DNA of 36,079 nucleotides from Bradyrhizobium sp. ARR65 (GCF_000472385.1 NZ_AWZU01000063.1:243-36321); one strand, 5' to 3'. Positions 17,825 to 25,640 are shown, counted from the stretch's first letter. Numbers and translations are program-made. Notes: generated by a model not told the origin, from the sequence alone.

Positions 17825-18256
17825 ATGCCGCAGGATTTGCACATCGGCGAAGTGGCTGCCCGGACCGGGCGCAGTGTCCACACGATCCGCTGGTACGAGC
17901 GTCAGGGCCTGATACCGGGCGTTTGCCGCGACGGCGGCGGACGCCGCGTCTACAGCGACTATCACGTCGGCTGGCTCGACCTGATGGAACGCCTGCGCTC
18001 GACCGGCATGTCGATCGGTGAGATGCGAAAATACACCACGCTGGCGCAACAGGGCCCGGCCGCGTTGTCGCAGCGCCATGCCTTGCTGAGGGAGCATCAG
18101 GCTCGCGTCAGGCAGATCATCCGGCGCTGGACGCAGGCATTGGCGCTGATTGGTGCCAAGATCGAGTTCTACGATGAATGGATGGCGAGCGGAGAGCGGC
18201 CGGTGGTTCCGCCGCACCATCGCCTGAAATCACGGGCGAGCCGGCGGCGGTTTTAG
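17825..18256 (+). CDS. MerR family transcriptional regulator
   Basis: A 143-residue DNA-binding protein. The N-terminal winged helix-turn-helix is typical of MerR proteins (LHIGEVAARTGRSVHTIRWYERQGLIPG, then RRVYSDYHVGWLDLMERLRSTGMSIGEMRKYT). A dimerising helix follows (about residues 80-115). There are no clustered cysteines of the metal-sensing type, so it is more likely a small-molecule or stress responder. GGAG lies about 9 nt before the ATG. Its last 27 nt overlap the convergent SnoaL-like gene, whose promoter (18674-18704) carries a classical MerR operator, making that gene the probable target. Confidence 0.9.
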   Translation: MPQDLHIGEVAARTGRSVHTIRWYERQGLIPGVCRDGGGRRVYSDYHVGWLDLMERLRSTGMSIGEMRKYTTLAQQGPAALSQRHALLREHQARVRQIIRRWTQALALIGAKIEFYDEWMASGERPVVPPHHRLKSRASRRRF

Positions 18257-18643
18257 CACGCGTTCGGCCAGCGCGGTGTCCATATATTCTGTCATTTCGC
18301 GCAGTCGCCCGTCCGTCATCCGCATGACGAAACAGTAGGTGTTGGCATAGCGCTCGCCGGAGGTCGTCGTAGCATCGCCGCGGCATTCCACCACGACATG
18401 ATCGCCGTCGGCCAGGATGCGGCTCGCCGTGATGCTGGATGGCGCCGTGAACTGGGCATAGAGCGGCTTCAGCAGTCGCTCGCGGATTTCCGCCTTGCCG
18501 ACATATTCGCCCGACCAGGCGGTCGAGCCGATGATCCGCCAGACGAAATCGTCCGCCATCGCCGCAAGGAACGGCGCATTGTCGCGCCGCGCCCGCGCCT
18601 CCATGATGCTTTGGACGAAGGCCTTGTTTTGAGCTGGTGTCAT
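18230..18643 (-). CDS. SnoaL-like / NTF2-family protein
   Basis: A 137-residue cytoplasmic protein with an NTF2-like cone fold. It opens with a helix (NKAFVQSIMEARARRDNAPFLAAM), then ADDFVWRIIGS with a Trp typical of SnoaL_2 proteins, GKAEIRERLLKPL, and strands VVVECRGDATT, YANTYCFVMRM and LREMTEYMDTALAE. Members are small isomerases, hydrolases or binding proteins; no substrate can be assigned. An AGGAGC ribosome site lies 4 nt before the ATG. A MerR-type promoter with a 19-nt spacer lies about 30 nt upstream, tying its expression to the convergent MerR gene. Confidence 0.85.
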   Translation of the reverse strand: MTPAQNKAFVQSIMEARARRDNAPFLAAMADDFVWRIIGSTAWSGEYVGKAEIRERLLKPLYAQFTAPSSITASRILADGDHVVVECRGDATTTSGERYANTYCFVMRMTDGRLREMTEYMDTALAERVLKPPPARP

Positions 18644-18673
18644 GGCTGCTCCTTTGCATGAGAACAGCCAAGG

Positions 18674-18704
18674 CTTTTACGAAGTAGAGTGCACTCTAGG
18701 TCAA
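18674..18704 (-). promoter_or_regulatory. MerR-type promoter with perfect operator palindrome
   Basis: Read on the minus strand: -35 TTGACC (18704-18699), then exactly 19 nt, then -10 TAAAAG (18679-18674). The overlong spacer begins with the perfect 14-nt palindrome TAGAGTGCACTCTA (18685-18698). An extended 19-nt spacer with a centred dyad is the hallmark of promoters activated by DNA distortion by MerR proteins. It would start transcription about 24 nt before the SnoaL-like gene. Confidence 0.8.
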
Positions 18705-18741
18705 GGGCTTTTGTTAGATGAGCGGCGGGGGGCGAAACGCC

Positions 18742-18858
18742 GCCATTGCGAGCCAACGGGCGACGCGAACGCGCGCCCGATGACAGGCTCGGCGAAGCAA
18801 TCCAGTGCCGCAACGACGACTCCGGATTGCTTCGTCCATTCGCTCCTCGCAACGACGG
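18742..18858. repeat. Dispersed intergenic repeat (CATTGCGAGC ... GCAACGACGG)
   Basis: A fold-back element whose ends CATTGCGAGC and CTCGCAACGACGG, and inner blocks GAAGCAATCCAG and CCGGATTGCTTCG, are mutually complementary. It is related in sequence to the larger repeats at 2153 and 7215 but shorter and more diverged. It lies directly behind the leftward binding-protein gene. Confidence 0.65.
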
Positions 18859-18864
18859 TGTTAC

Positions 18865-20460
18865 TCACTCGACGCCGATCGTGGTGAGATCCTGGAACCA
18901 GTGTTGCGCCTGCACGAATGTCTTGATCTTCGGCGACAGCGCGTGCGGGTTGGTGTCGTGCACCACCCACACCAAGGCGGCGTCGTCGACGATGAGCGCA
19001 TGCGCCTGCGCGATCAGGTCGTCCTGCTTGGCGGTATCGAAGGTCTGCTTGGCCTCGTTGATCAGCGCATCCACCTTCGGATTCTTGTAGCCGCCCCAGT
19101 TCACGCCGACGGGCGCGATCTGGTCGGAGGCGAAGAAGCGCACGATGGCATAGAGCGGATCGGAGGTGACGTAAGCGATGTTGTTGGCGGTGATGCCGGC
19201 ATTCATCTCATCGGCCGCGCCCTTGCGCCAATGCGTATAGAGGGTCTCAAGCTCGACCACCTTGAAGTCGATATCGATGCCGATTTCCTTGAAGCTCTGC
19301 TGCAGGAATTCGTTCATCGGCAGCGACAGCATCTGCCCGGTGCCGCCCTGCGCGATGATGAAAGTGGCCTTCAGCGGCTTCTCACTGGAATATCCCGCCT
19401 CCTGCACCAGCTTCTTCGCGGCGGCGATATCGTATTTGATATCGAAGGTCGGCTTGCCGAACCAGGGACTCGACGGGTCGACCTGGCCTTTGGCCGGCTT
19501 GGCAAGACCGTTCATCAGTCCGACCACGGCATCGCGATCGATCGCGAGATTGAGCGCCTTGCGCAGGCGAATATCGGTCCAGGGCGAACCGGGCAGCACG
19601 CTCAAATGATAGTTCCAGACGTGCGGGGTGATGTTGTCGACGATCCGCATGCCGGCCGCCTTCAACTGCGGCACCGCATCGGGCGCCGGCGTTTCGATGA
19701 TGTCGACCTGCCCGGCCAACAGCGCGTTGGTGCGGGTCAGTGCTTCCGGCATCGGGATCAGCACCAGCTTGTCGGCCTTCGGAATCCGGTTCTTGTCCCA
19801 ATAGTCCTCGTTTTTGCTGAGCTCGGCGAGCTCGCGCGGCACGAGTTTTGTCAGCTTGAATGGGCCGGTGCCGGAGGGTTGGCTCGCAAACTTGTCCCAG
19901 TCTCTGCCGAGTTTCTCATACTGCGACGGACTCGAGATCAAGAACCACAGCATCTGATAGGGAAAAAAGGAATCGACGTTCTTGGTCGAGATCGCGACCG
20001 TATAGTCGTCGATCTTGGCGTAGCTTGCGACCGAAGGCAGGCGGGTCTTCACCTGCGCGCTCTGCCGCTTGTCGAATTGCGGCGCCTTGTCGTTCAGCAC
20101 CTTGTCGAGATTCCAGATCACTGCATCGGCATTGAAATCACTGCCGTCGTGAAACTTGACGCCCCGGCGCAGCTTGAAGATCCACTTGGTCTTGTCGTTG
20201 TCGTCGACCTTCCATTCGGTGGCGAGGCCCGGCACCAGCTTGCCCGGCCGGTCCGCAACGCTCATGTCCCACGAGATCAAGGGATCGTAGATCGTATAGC
20301 CGGTAAACTGGTAGGCGCCGGCGCCGCGGTCAGGCTGGCCTGTCGTCAGCGGAATATCCGCCATTGAAATGCCGTAGCGCACCACGGACTCGGCGCGCGC
20401 GGACACCGCGGACAGCGCCAGAGCGAGAGCGACGACAAGCATCGAAAATCGGCAACGCAT
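18865..20460 (-). CDS. ABC transporter substrate-binding protein, peptide/nickel family (SBP_bac_5), orphan paralogue
   Basis: A 531-residue periplasmic binding protein with a clear signal peptide (MRCRFSMLVVALALALSAVS, cleavage near ARA). SBP_bac_5 hallmarks are present: LVPGLATEWKVDDNDKTKW, KLRRGVKFHDGSDFNADAVIWNLDKV, GTGPFKL, and DIRLRKALNLAIDRDAVV. It is closely related along its whole length to the divergent binding protein at 20694 but has no permease or ATPase gene downstream, so it probably shares that transporter. GGAGC lies upstream of the ATG. A -24/-12 element about 70-85 nt upstream indicates sigma-54 control. Length (531) is usual for the family. Confidence 0.93.
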   Translation of the reverse strand: MRCRFSMLVVALALALSAVSARAESVVRYGISMADIPLTTGQPDRGAGAYQFTGYTIYDPLISWDMSVADRPGKLVPGLATEWKVDDNDKTKWIFKLRRGVKFHDGSDFNADAVIWNLDKVLNDKAPQFDKRQSAQVKTRLPSVASYAKIDDYTVAISTKNVDSFFPYQMLWFLISSPSQYEKLGRDWDKFASQPSGTGPFKLTKLVPRELAELSKNEDYWDKNRIPKADKLVLIPMPEALTRTNALLAGQVDIIETPAPDAVPQLKAAGMRIVDNITPHVWNYHLSVLPGSPWTDIRLRKALNLAIDRDAVVGLMNGLAKPAKGQVDPSSPWFGKPTFDIKYDIAAAKKLVQEAGYSSEKPLKATFIIAQGGTGQMLSLPMNEFLQQSFKEIGIDIDFKVVELETLYTHWRKGAADEMNAGITANNIAYVTSDPLYAIVRFFASDQIAPVGVNWGGYKNPKVDALINEAKQTFDTAKQDDLIAQAHALIVDDAALVWVVHDTNPHALSPKIKTFVQAQHWFQDLTTIGVE

Positions 20461-20530
20461 AGACTAAGCTCCGTTGGGACGAAGGACGAACTCGCGTGAG
20501 TTTTCGCCCGCCTCTTGCGAGCTCGCATCC

Positions 20531-20546
20531 TGCAAGCTTGATGCCA
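20531..20546 (-). promoter_or_regulatory. Sigma-54 (-24/-12) promoter for the leftward binding protein
   Basis: On the minus strand the site reads TGGCATCAAGCTTGCA: GG, exactly ten nt, then GC, with TTGCA at -12. It differs from the TGGCAC-N5-TTGC consensus at one base. Transcription would start about 60 nt upstream of the ATG at 20460. Confidence 0.65.
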
Positions 20547-20630
20547 GAATAGGCACTCGATGTTCACGCGTCGCGCGATCGCACAAAGAGTTGTGAAGTC
20601 AGAAGCAATTTGACTGGGCATGGCCTGCAT

Positions 20631-20646
20631 TGGCACAGCCATTGCA
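20631..20646 (+). promoter_or_regulatory. Sigma-54 (-24/-12) promoter for the ABC importer operon
   Basis: TGGCACAGCCATTGCA at 20631-20646 matches the sigma-54 consensus TGGCAC-N5-TTGCW completely, with GG and GC ten nt apart. Predicted transcription start is near 20656, about 38 nt before the ATG at 20694. Confidence 0.78.
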
Positions 20647-20693
20647 TACGGCTGCATAAGTTTTAATCATCCAAGGCAAGAGGATTAGTGGCA

Positions 20694-22361
20694 ATGCTCT
20701 TAAGAAAATGCGGAAAAAGCCCCGCCGCGCTTGCGGTCGTCATGCTGGCCGTGGCGGCCACGGCGACCGGAGCAGGGAGGGCGTCGGCGGCGACGGTGCT
20801 GCGCATCGGTATGACCGCTGCCGATATTCCGCGCACCCTGGGTCAGCCGGACCAGGGATTCGAGGGTAATCGTTTCACCGGTCTTACCATGTATGACGCG
20901 CTGACCATGTGGGATCTGTCGTCGGCGGAGAAGCCCAGCGTCGTCATTCCGGGCCTCGCGACCGAGTGGAAGGTCGACGATAGCGACAAGACCAAATGGA
21001 TTTTCAAGCTGCGCCGTGGGGTGAAATTCCACGACGGCTCGCCCTTCAATGCCGATGCGGTGGTGTGGAACGTCGATAAGGTCTTGAAGCAGGATGCGCC
21101 GCAGTTCGACCCGAGCCAGGTCGGCGTCACCGCCTCGCGCATGCCGACGCTCCTTTCCGCGCGCAAGATTGACGATCTCACGGTCGAGCTGACCACCAAG
21201 GAGCCCGACAGCTTTCTGCCCATCAATCTCACCAACCTCTTCATGGCGAGTCCCGCGAAGTGGCAGAAGTTCTATGATGCCGCCTCCGGTGCCGATGCAA
21301 AGGCGAAATCGCAGGCAGCGTGGGACGCTTTCGCGCGCGACGCCTCGGGCACCGGTCCCTGGAAGATGGCAGGCTTCACGCCGCGCGAGCGGCTCGAGCT
21401 CGTGAAGAACGACGATTACTGGGACAAGGCGCGCATTCCCCATGTCGACAAGCTGGTGCTGTTGCCCATGCCGGAGGCAAATGCGCGCACCGCGGCGCTG
21501 CTCTCGGGGCAGGTCGATTGGGTCGAGGCGCCCGCGCCCGATGCGCTCCCCGAAATCAAGCAACGCGGCTTCAAGCTCTACAGCAATGAAGAGCCGCATG
21601 TCTGGCCCTGGCAGTTCTCGCGGCTTCCGGGCTCGCCCTGGAACGACATCCGCGTCCGCAAGGCCGCCAATCTCTGTGTTGATCGCGAAGGCCTCAAGGA
21701 TGGTCTGTTGGCCGGCCTGATGGTGCCGGCGACCGGCACCTTCGAGCCCGGCCATCCCTGGCGCGGCAACCCGACCTTCCAGATCAAATATGACAAGGCG
21801 GCCGCGCAGAAGCTGATGCAGGAGGCGGGCTATGGTCCGAACAAGCATCTTGCGGTGAAGGTGCAAACCTCGGCATCCGGCTCCGGCCAGATGCTGCCGC
21901 TGCCGATGAACGAATATCTGCAGCAGGCGCTCGCCGAATGCTATTTCGACGTGCAGATCGATGTCATCGAGTGGAACACGCTGTTCACCAATTGGCGGCG
22001 CGGCGCCAAGGACCCGACGGCGAACGGCGCAAATGCCATCAACGTGACCTATGCGGCGATGGACCCGTTTTTCGCGATGGTCCGCTTCCTGCAATCCTCG
22101 ATGGCGCCGCCCGTATCGAACAATTGGGGCTACATCAACGACCCGAAATTCGATGCGCTGGTCAAGAAGGCGCGCCAGACCTTCGATCCCGCGGCGCGCG
22201 ATGCGGCGCTGGCCGAATTGCACGCGGCTTCCGTCGATGATGCCGACTTCCTCTATGTCGCGCATGACGTGGCCCCCCGCGCCATGAGCCCGAAGGTGAA
22301 AGGCTTCGTGCAGCCGAAGAGCTGGTTCGTGGACTTCTCGCCGGTCAGCATCGCGCCGTGA
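20694..22361 (+). CDS. ABC transporter substrate-binding protein, peptide/nickel family (SBP_bac_5)
   Basis: A 555-residue periplasmic binding protein heading the importer operon. The signal peptide spans residues 1-33 (ends GRASAA). It shares long identical blocks with the divergent paralogue (PGLATEWKVDD, KTKWIFKLRRGVKFHDGS, FNADAVVWN) and carries an extra ~15-residue insert rich in Ala/Lys (DAASGADAKAKSQAAW) before the GTGPWKM motif. The ATG at 20694 is preferred over the GTG at 20688 because AAGAGGA (20678-20684) is 9 nt from the ATG but only 3 nt from the GTG. The ligand is unknown; linkage to an amidase of the 1-carboxybiuret hydrolase type suggests a nitrogen-rich small compound or modified peptide. 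A sigma-54 promoter drives it. Confidence 0.93.
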   Translation: MLLRKCGKSPAALAVVMLAVAATATGAGRASAATVLRIGMTAADIPRTLGQPDQGFEGNRFTGLTMYDALTMWDLSSAEKPSVVIPGLATEWKVDDSDKTKWIFKLRRGVKFHDGSPFNADAVVWNVDKVLKQDAPQFDPSQVGVTASRMPTLLSARKIDDLTVELTTKEPDSFLPINLTNLFMASPAKWQKFYDAASGADAKAKSQAAWDAFARDASGTGPWKMAGFTPRERLELVKNDDYWDKARIPHVDKLVLLPMPEANARTAALLSGQVDWVEAPAPDALPEIKQRGFKLYSNEEPHVWPWQFSRLPGSPWNDIRVRKAANLCVDREGLKDGLLAGLMVPATGTFEPGHPWRGNPTFQIKYDKAAAQKLMQEAGYGPNKHLAVKVQTSASGSGQMLPLPMNEYLQQALAECYFDVQIDVIEWNTLFTNWRRGAKDPTANGANAINVTYAAMDPFFAMVRFLQSSMAPPVSNNWGYINDPKFDALVKKARQTFDPAARDAALAELHAASVDDADFLYVAHDVAPRAMSPKVKGFVQPKSWFVDFSPVSIAP

Positions 22362-22504
22362 GGCGCGGGCTTCTGCTGTTTCGCTCGTCATGCCCGGGCT
22401 CGACCCGAGCGTCCACGCGCCCCTTTGTCATTCCGGGTTCGATGCTGACGCATCGCCCCGGAATGACGGAGGAGAGTTCGTGCCCGACAATATAAGGTGA
22501 TCCG
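22362..22504. other. Intra-operon gap with REP-like hairpins
   Basis: A 143-nt spacer between binding protein and first permease. It contains the fold-back CCCGGGCTCGACCCGAGCG near 22393 and the REP-like element at 22427-22467. Such hairpins commonly stabilise the upstream mRNA segment, allowing the binding protein to be made in excess over the membrane parts. Confidence 0.55.
22427..22467. repeat. REP-like palindromic element, copy 2
   Basis: Perfect arms GTCATTCCGG (22427-22436) and CCGGAATGAC (22458-22467) enclose CGATGC / GCATCG. It is the same family as the element at 1409-1442, in the opposite orientation. Confidence 0.78.
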
Positions 22505-23458
22505 TTGCTTCTCTACGTCACCCGACGCATCGTCTACGTCATTCCGATCGTGATCTGTGTGGCGCTGGTGTGCTTCCTGTTGGTGCACATCACGCCGGGC
22601 GATCCCCTGGTCGCCGTGTTGCCAGCGGACGCATCGCAGGAACTTGCGAACCAACTGCGTGCGGCCTATGGCTTCGACCGGCCGCTGCCGGTGCAATTCG
22701 GCCTCTGGCTGTGGCGCGCCGTCAACGGCGATCTCGGTAATTCCATCGCGACCGGCCGGCCGGTGCTGGCGGAAGTCATCCGCGCCGTCGGCAACACGGT
22801 GACGCTCGCGATCGCGGCGGCCGCGATCGGCTTCAGCTTGGGGCTCTTGTTCGGCCTGATCGCGGGCTATTTCCGCGACACCTGGGTCGACAAGCTCGCA
22901 ACCGGCTTTGCGATTGCCGGCGTTTCCGTGCCGCATTACTGGCTCGGCATGGTGCTGGTGATCATCTTCTCGGTGGAATTGAACTGGCTGCCCGCGGTCG
23001 GCGCCGGGCCGGGCGGCTCCGGTGCCTGGAGCTGGGATTGGGAGCATTTCCGCTATCTGATCCTGCCGGCCATCACCACCTCGGTGATTCCGATGGGCAT
23101 CGTGACGCGCACCGTGCGCGCGCTGACCGGCGACATCCTGAGCCAGGATTTCGTCGAGGCGCTCCGCGCCAAGGGCTTGCGCGAGCTCGACGTGTTCAAG
23201 CATGTGATCAAGAACGCGGCGCCCACCGCGCTTGCAGTCATGGGGCTGCAACTCGGTTATATGCTCGGCGGCTCGATCCTGATCGAGACCGTGTTCTCCT
23301 GGCCGGGTTCGGGACTGCTGCTCAATTCCGCGATCTTCCAGCGCGACCTGCCGCTCTTGCAGGGCACCATCCTGGTGCTGGCGCTGTTCTTCGTGATCCT
23401 CAACCTTCTGGTCGATATCGCGCAAGCCGCGATCGATCCGCGCATCAAACGAGGTTGA
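22505..23458 (+). CDS. ABC transporter permease, DppB/OppB type
   Basis: A 317-residue inner-membrane permease with about six helices. It begins at a TTG codon supported by AAGGTGA 8 nt upstream and the family-typical N-terminus LLYVTRRIVYVIPIVICVALVCF. DppB-type landmarks are HITPGDPL after helix 1, GDLGNSI, SVPHYWLGMVLVI, and the cytoplasmic EAA loop DFVEALRAKGLRELDVFKHVIKNA that docks on the ATPases. It forms the channel with the next permease, whose GTG start is 1 nt after this stop. Confidence 0.93.
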   Translation: MLLYVTRRIVYVIPIVICVALVCFLLVHITPGDPLVAVLPADASQELANQLRAAYGFDRPLPVQFGLWLWRAVNGDLGNSIATGRPVLAEVIRAVGNTVTLAIAAAAIGFSLGLLFGLIAGYFRDTWVDKLATGFAIAGVSVPHYWLGMVLVIIFSVELNWLPAVGAGPGGSGAWSWDWEHFRYLILPAITTSVIPMGIVTRTVRALTGDILSQDFVEALRAKGLRELDVFKHVIKNAAPTALAVMGLQLGYMLGGSILIETVFSWPGSGLLLNSAIFQRDLPLLQGTILVLALFFVILNLLVDIAQAAIDPRIKRG

Positions 23459-23459
23459 C

Positions 23460-24362
23460 GTGAGCGAGTTTCCTCTTCCCGCGATCTCCGAACCAGCCTT
23501 GCAGGCTGCGCCCGCGACCAAAGCGCGCGGCTATTGGGCCACCGTCGGCCGCCGCCTGCTCCGTGACAAGGTCTCCATGGCCTGCGCACTGATCCTGATC
23601 GCGATCTTTCTCTCCGCGCTCGTTGCGCCCTGGCTTCACCTTGCCGATCCCTATCAGGGCTCGATGATCCGCCGCCTACGGCACATCGGCACTATCGGCT
23701 ATCCGCTCGGCACCGACGAACTCGGGCGCGACATGCTGGCGCGGCTGATCTATGGCGGCCGACTGTCGCTGATCGTCGGCATTTCGCCTGTCATCCTTGC
23801 CTTCTGCATAGGTACCATGCTCGGTCTCGTGGCCGGCTATGCCGGGGGCAAGGTCAACACCGTCATCATGCGCGCGGTCGACGTGTTTTATGCCTTTCCT
23901 TCCGTGCTGCTGGCGATCGCGATCTCCGGCGCGCTGGGGGCCGGCATCGTCAACTCCATCGTGTCCTTGACCGTCGTGTTCGTGCCGCAGATCACCCGCG
24001 TCGCCGAAAGCGTCACCACAGGCGTGCGCAACATGGATTTCGTCGAGGCGGCGCGCGCCTCCGGCGCCGGCCCGTTCACCATCATGCGTGTGCATATCTT
24101 GGGTAATGTGCTCGGCCCGATCTTCGTCTACGCGACAGGCCTGATCTCGGTGTCGATGATCCTTGCCGCCGGCCTGTCGTTCCTGGGGCTGGGAACAAAG
24201 CCGCCGGAGCCCGAATGGGGGCTGATGCTCAACACGCTGCGCACCGCGATCTACGTGAACCCCTGGGTGGCGGCGCTGCCGGGCGTGATGATCTTCGCGG
24301 TTTCGATCTGCTTCAACCTGCTCAGCGACGGCATGCGCAGCGCCATGGATATAAGGAACTGA
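23460..24362 (+). CDS. ABC transporter permease, DppC/OppC type
   Basis: A 300-residue partner permease. It opens with a ~40-residue cytoplasmic N-terminus before helix 1 (MACALILIAIFLSALVAPW), then the DppC-type HPLGTD-like segment YPLGTDELGRDMLARLIYGGRLSL, helices, and the EAA loop DFVEAARASGAGPFTIMRVHILGNV. The end LSDGMRSAMDIRN is characteristic of the subfamily (LGDGLRDALDPR). The start is GTG, immediately behind the previous stop, implying translational coupling. Confidence 0.93.
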   Translation: MSEFPLPAISEPALQAAPATKARGYWATVGRRLLRDKVSMACALILIAIFLSALVAPWLHLADPYQGSMIRRLRHIGTIGYPLGTDELGRDMLARLIYGGRLSLIVGISPVILAFCIGTMLGLVAGYAGGKVNTVIMRAVDVFYAFPSVLLAIAISGALGAGIVNSIVSLTVVFVPQITRVAESVTTGVRNMDFVEAARASGAGPFTIMRVHILGNVLGPIFVYATGLISVSMILAAGLSFLGLGTKPPEPEWGLMLNTLRTAIYVNPWVAALPGVMIFAVSICFNLLSDGMRSAMDIRN

Positions 24363-24366
24363 TGCC

Positions 24367-25446
24367 ATGACCGAGACGAGTCTCGTGGTCGAAAAACTGG
24401 AGCCGATCGAGGACCGCGGCGGCGCGGCGCAGCCGCTCCTGCATGTCAACGGGCTGACAAAGCATTTTCCGGTGCGCGGCGATCTCTTCGGCGCGCGCAA
24501 GACCGTGCGCGCGGTCGACGATGTGTCGTTCTCCGTGCTCAAGGGCGAAACGGTCGGAATCGTCGGCGAATCCGGCTGCGGCAAGTCGACCACCGCGCGG
24601 CTTTTGATGCATCTGATGCCGCGCGATGCCGGTGAGATCATCTATGACGGCATGCAGGTGGGCCAGGCGCTGTCGCTGCGCGAGCTGCGCCGCGGCATGC
24701 AGATGGTGTTCCAGGACAGCTATGCTTCGCTCAATCCGCGACTGACGGTCGAGGAATCGATCGCCTTCGGTCCGAAGGTGCACGGCATGGCGGACGCCGC
24801 CGCGCGCGCGCTTGCGCGCGAGCTGCTCGGCAAGGTGGGCTTGCGCCCGGAGACTTTTGCCAATCGCTATCCGCACGAAATTTCCGGCGGCCAGCGCCAG
24901 CGCGTCAACATTGCGCGGGCGCTGGCGCTGTCGCCGCGTCTGGTGATCCTGGATGAAGCCGTTTCCGCGCTCGACAAATCCGTCGAGGCGCAGGTGCTCA
25001 ATCTGCTCGCTGACTTGAAGCGCGAATTCGGGCTCACCTATCTCTTCATCAGCCACGATCTCAATGTCGTACGCTATATCTCCGACCGCGTTTTGGTGAT
25101 GTATCTCGGCGAGGTGGTCGAGCTCGGGCCGGTCGACGAGGTCTGGGATCAGCCGGCGCATCCTTACACGCGTGCGCTGTTGGCTGCGATGCCATCCTCC
25201 GATCCCGACAACCGCACGCAAACCCCGCCGATCTCGGGCGATCCGCCCAACCCGATCGATCCGCCGCCGGGCTGCCGCTTTCACACCCGTTGTCCATTTG
25301 CGGAGCCGCTCTGCGCAAATGCGACGCCAAAACTTTTCCCGCTCGGTAATATGGGCCACCAGGCTGCGTGCTACATGGTGATCCCAGGTTCCGGCCACAG
25401 CCGCGCACCAACAAAGGCGCCAACCAAGGAGCAAGAGGCTCGATGA
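24367..25446 (+). CDS. ABC transporter ATP-binding protein, DppF/OppF type
   Basis: A 359-residue ATPase. Walker A GESGCGKST is at about residues 66-74, Q-loop VFQDSYASLNPR, signature ISGGQRQR, Walker B LVILDEAVSALD, switch His in FISHDL. The C-terminal oligopeptide-transporter extension has four Cys in CRFHTRCPFAEPLC plus a later Cys, a segment known to carry an iron-sulfur cluster in some Dpp ATPases. An N-terminal 20-residue lead precedes the domain. AAGGAA lies before the ATG. It pairs with the second ATPase at 27046. The stop overlaps the next start (ATGA). Confidence 0.93.
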   Translation: MTETSLVVEKLEPIEDRGGAAQPLLHVNGLTKHFPVRGDLFGARKTVRAVDDVSFSVLKGETVGIVGESGCGKSTTARLLMHLMPRDAGEIIYDGMQVGQALSLRELRRGMQMVFQDSYASLNPRLTVEESIAFGPKVHGMADAAARALARELLGKVGLRPETFANRYPHEISGGQRQRVNIARALALSPRLVILDEAVSALDKSVEAQVLNLLADLKREFGLTYLFISHDLNVVRYISDRVLVMYLGEVVELGPVDEVWDQPAHPYTRALLAAMPSSDPDNRTQTPPISGDPPNPIDPPPGCRFHTRCPFAEPLCANATPKLFPLGNMGHQAACYMVIPGSGHSRAPTKAPTKEQEAR

Positions 25447-25640
25447 CAAGGCCCAGTCCAAAAGACATAAAGGCGGTGGCGGAAACGTCGGGTGTTCCCG
25501 TGGAAGCGAATGTGGCCGAGCGCATCGCCAATTCGATCGGACCCGCATTCGAAGGTTTCTCTGCCATTGCCGGCACGCTGCCGTTCGATCTCGAGCCCGC
25601 GAGCTTTTTGCTGGCGCAGGTTTTGGAGGCCGGCAAATGA
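25443..25640 (+). CDS. AtzG-like small subunit (DUF4089/GatC-like) of amidase
   Basis: A 65-residue protein easily missed by annotation. It overlaps the ATPase gene upstream and the amidase gene downstream by 4 nt each (ATGA), so all three are translationally coupled. The sequence is helical and acidic with the pattern VAERIANSIGPAFEGFSAIAG, then LPFDLEPASFLLAQVLEAGK, resembling AtzG, the GatC-like partner that stabilises the amidase AtzE (1-carboxybiuret hydrolase) in cyanuric acid breakdown. Size agrees (AtzG is just under 70 residues). Assignment rests mainly on size, position and the FEPA(S)-like end; the substrate of the pair here need not be carboxybiuret. Confidence 0.78.
   Translation: MTRPSPKDIKAVAETSGVPVEANVAERIANSIGPAFEGFSAIAGTLPFDLEPASFLLAQVLEAGK

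Larger units (their letters stand above)
20461..20693. promoter_or_regulatory. Divergent promoter region between two binding-protein genes
   Basis: This shared intergenic region contains two sigma-54-type promoters pointing outwards, about 85 nt apart. I looked for NtrC-like dyads (TGCAC ... GTGCA) and did not find a convincing pair, so the enhancer-binding activator is unidentified. Confidence 0.6.

Noticed and set aside
18805..20367. 520-codon plus-strand frame opposite the binding-protein gene
   Set aside because: It is antisense to a gene with an unmistakable SBP_bac_5 sequence and signal peptide; the same applies to 20700-22391 on the minus strand and 24322-27025 on the minus strand.
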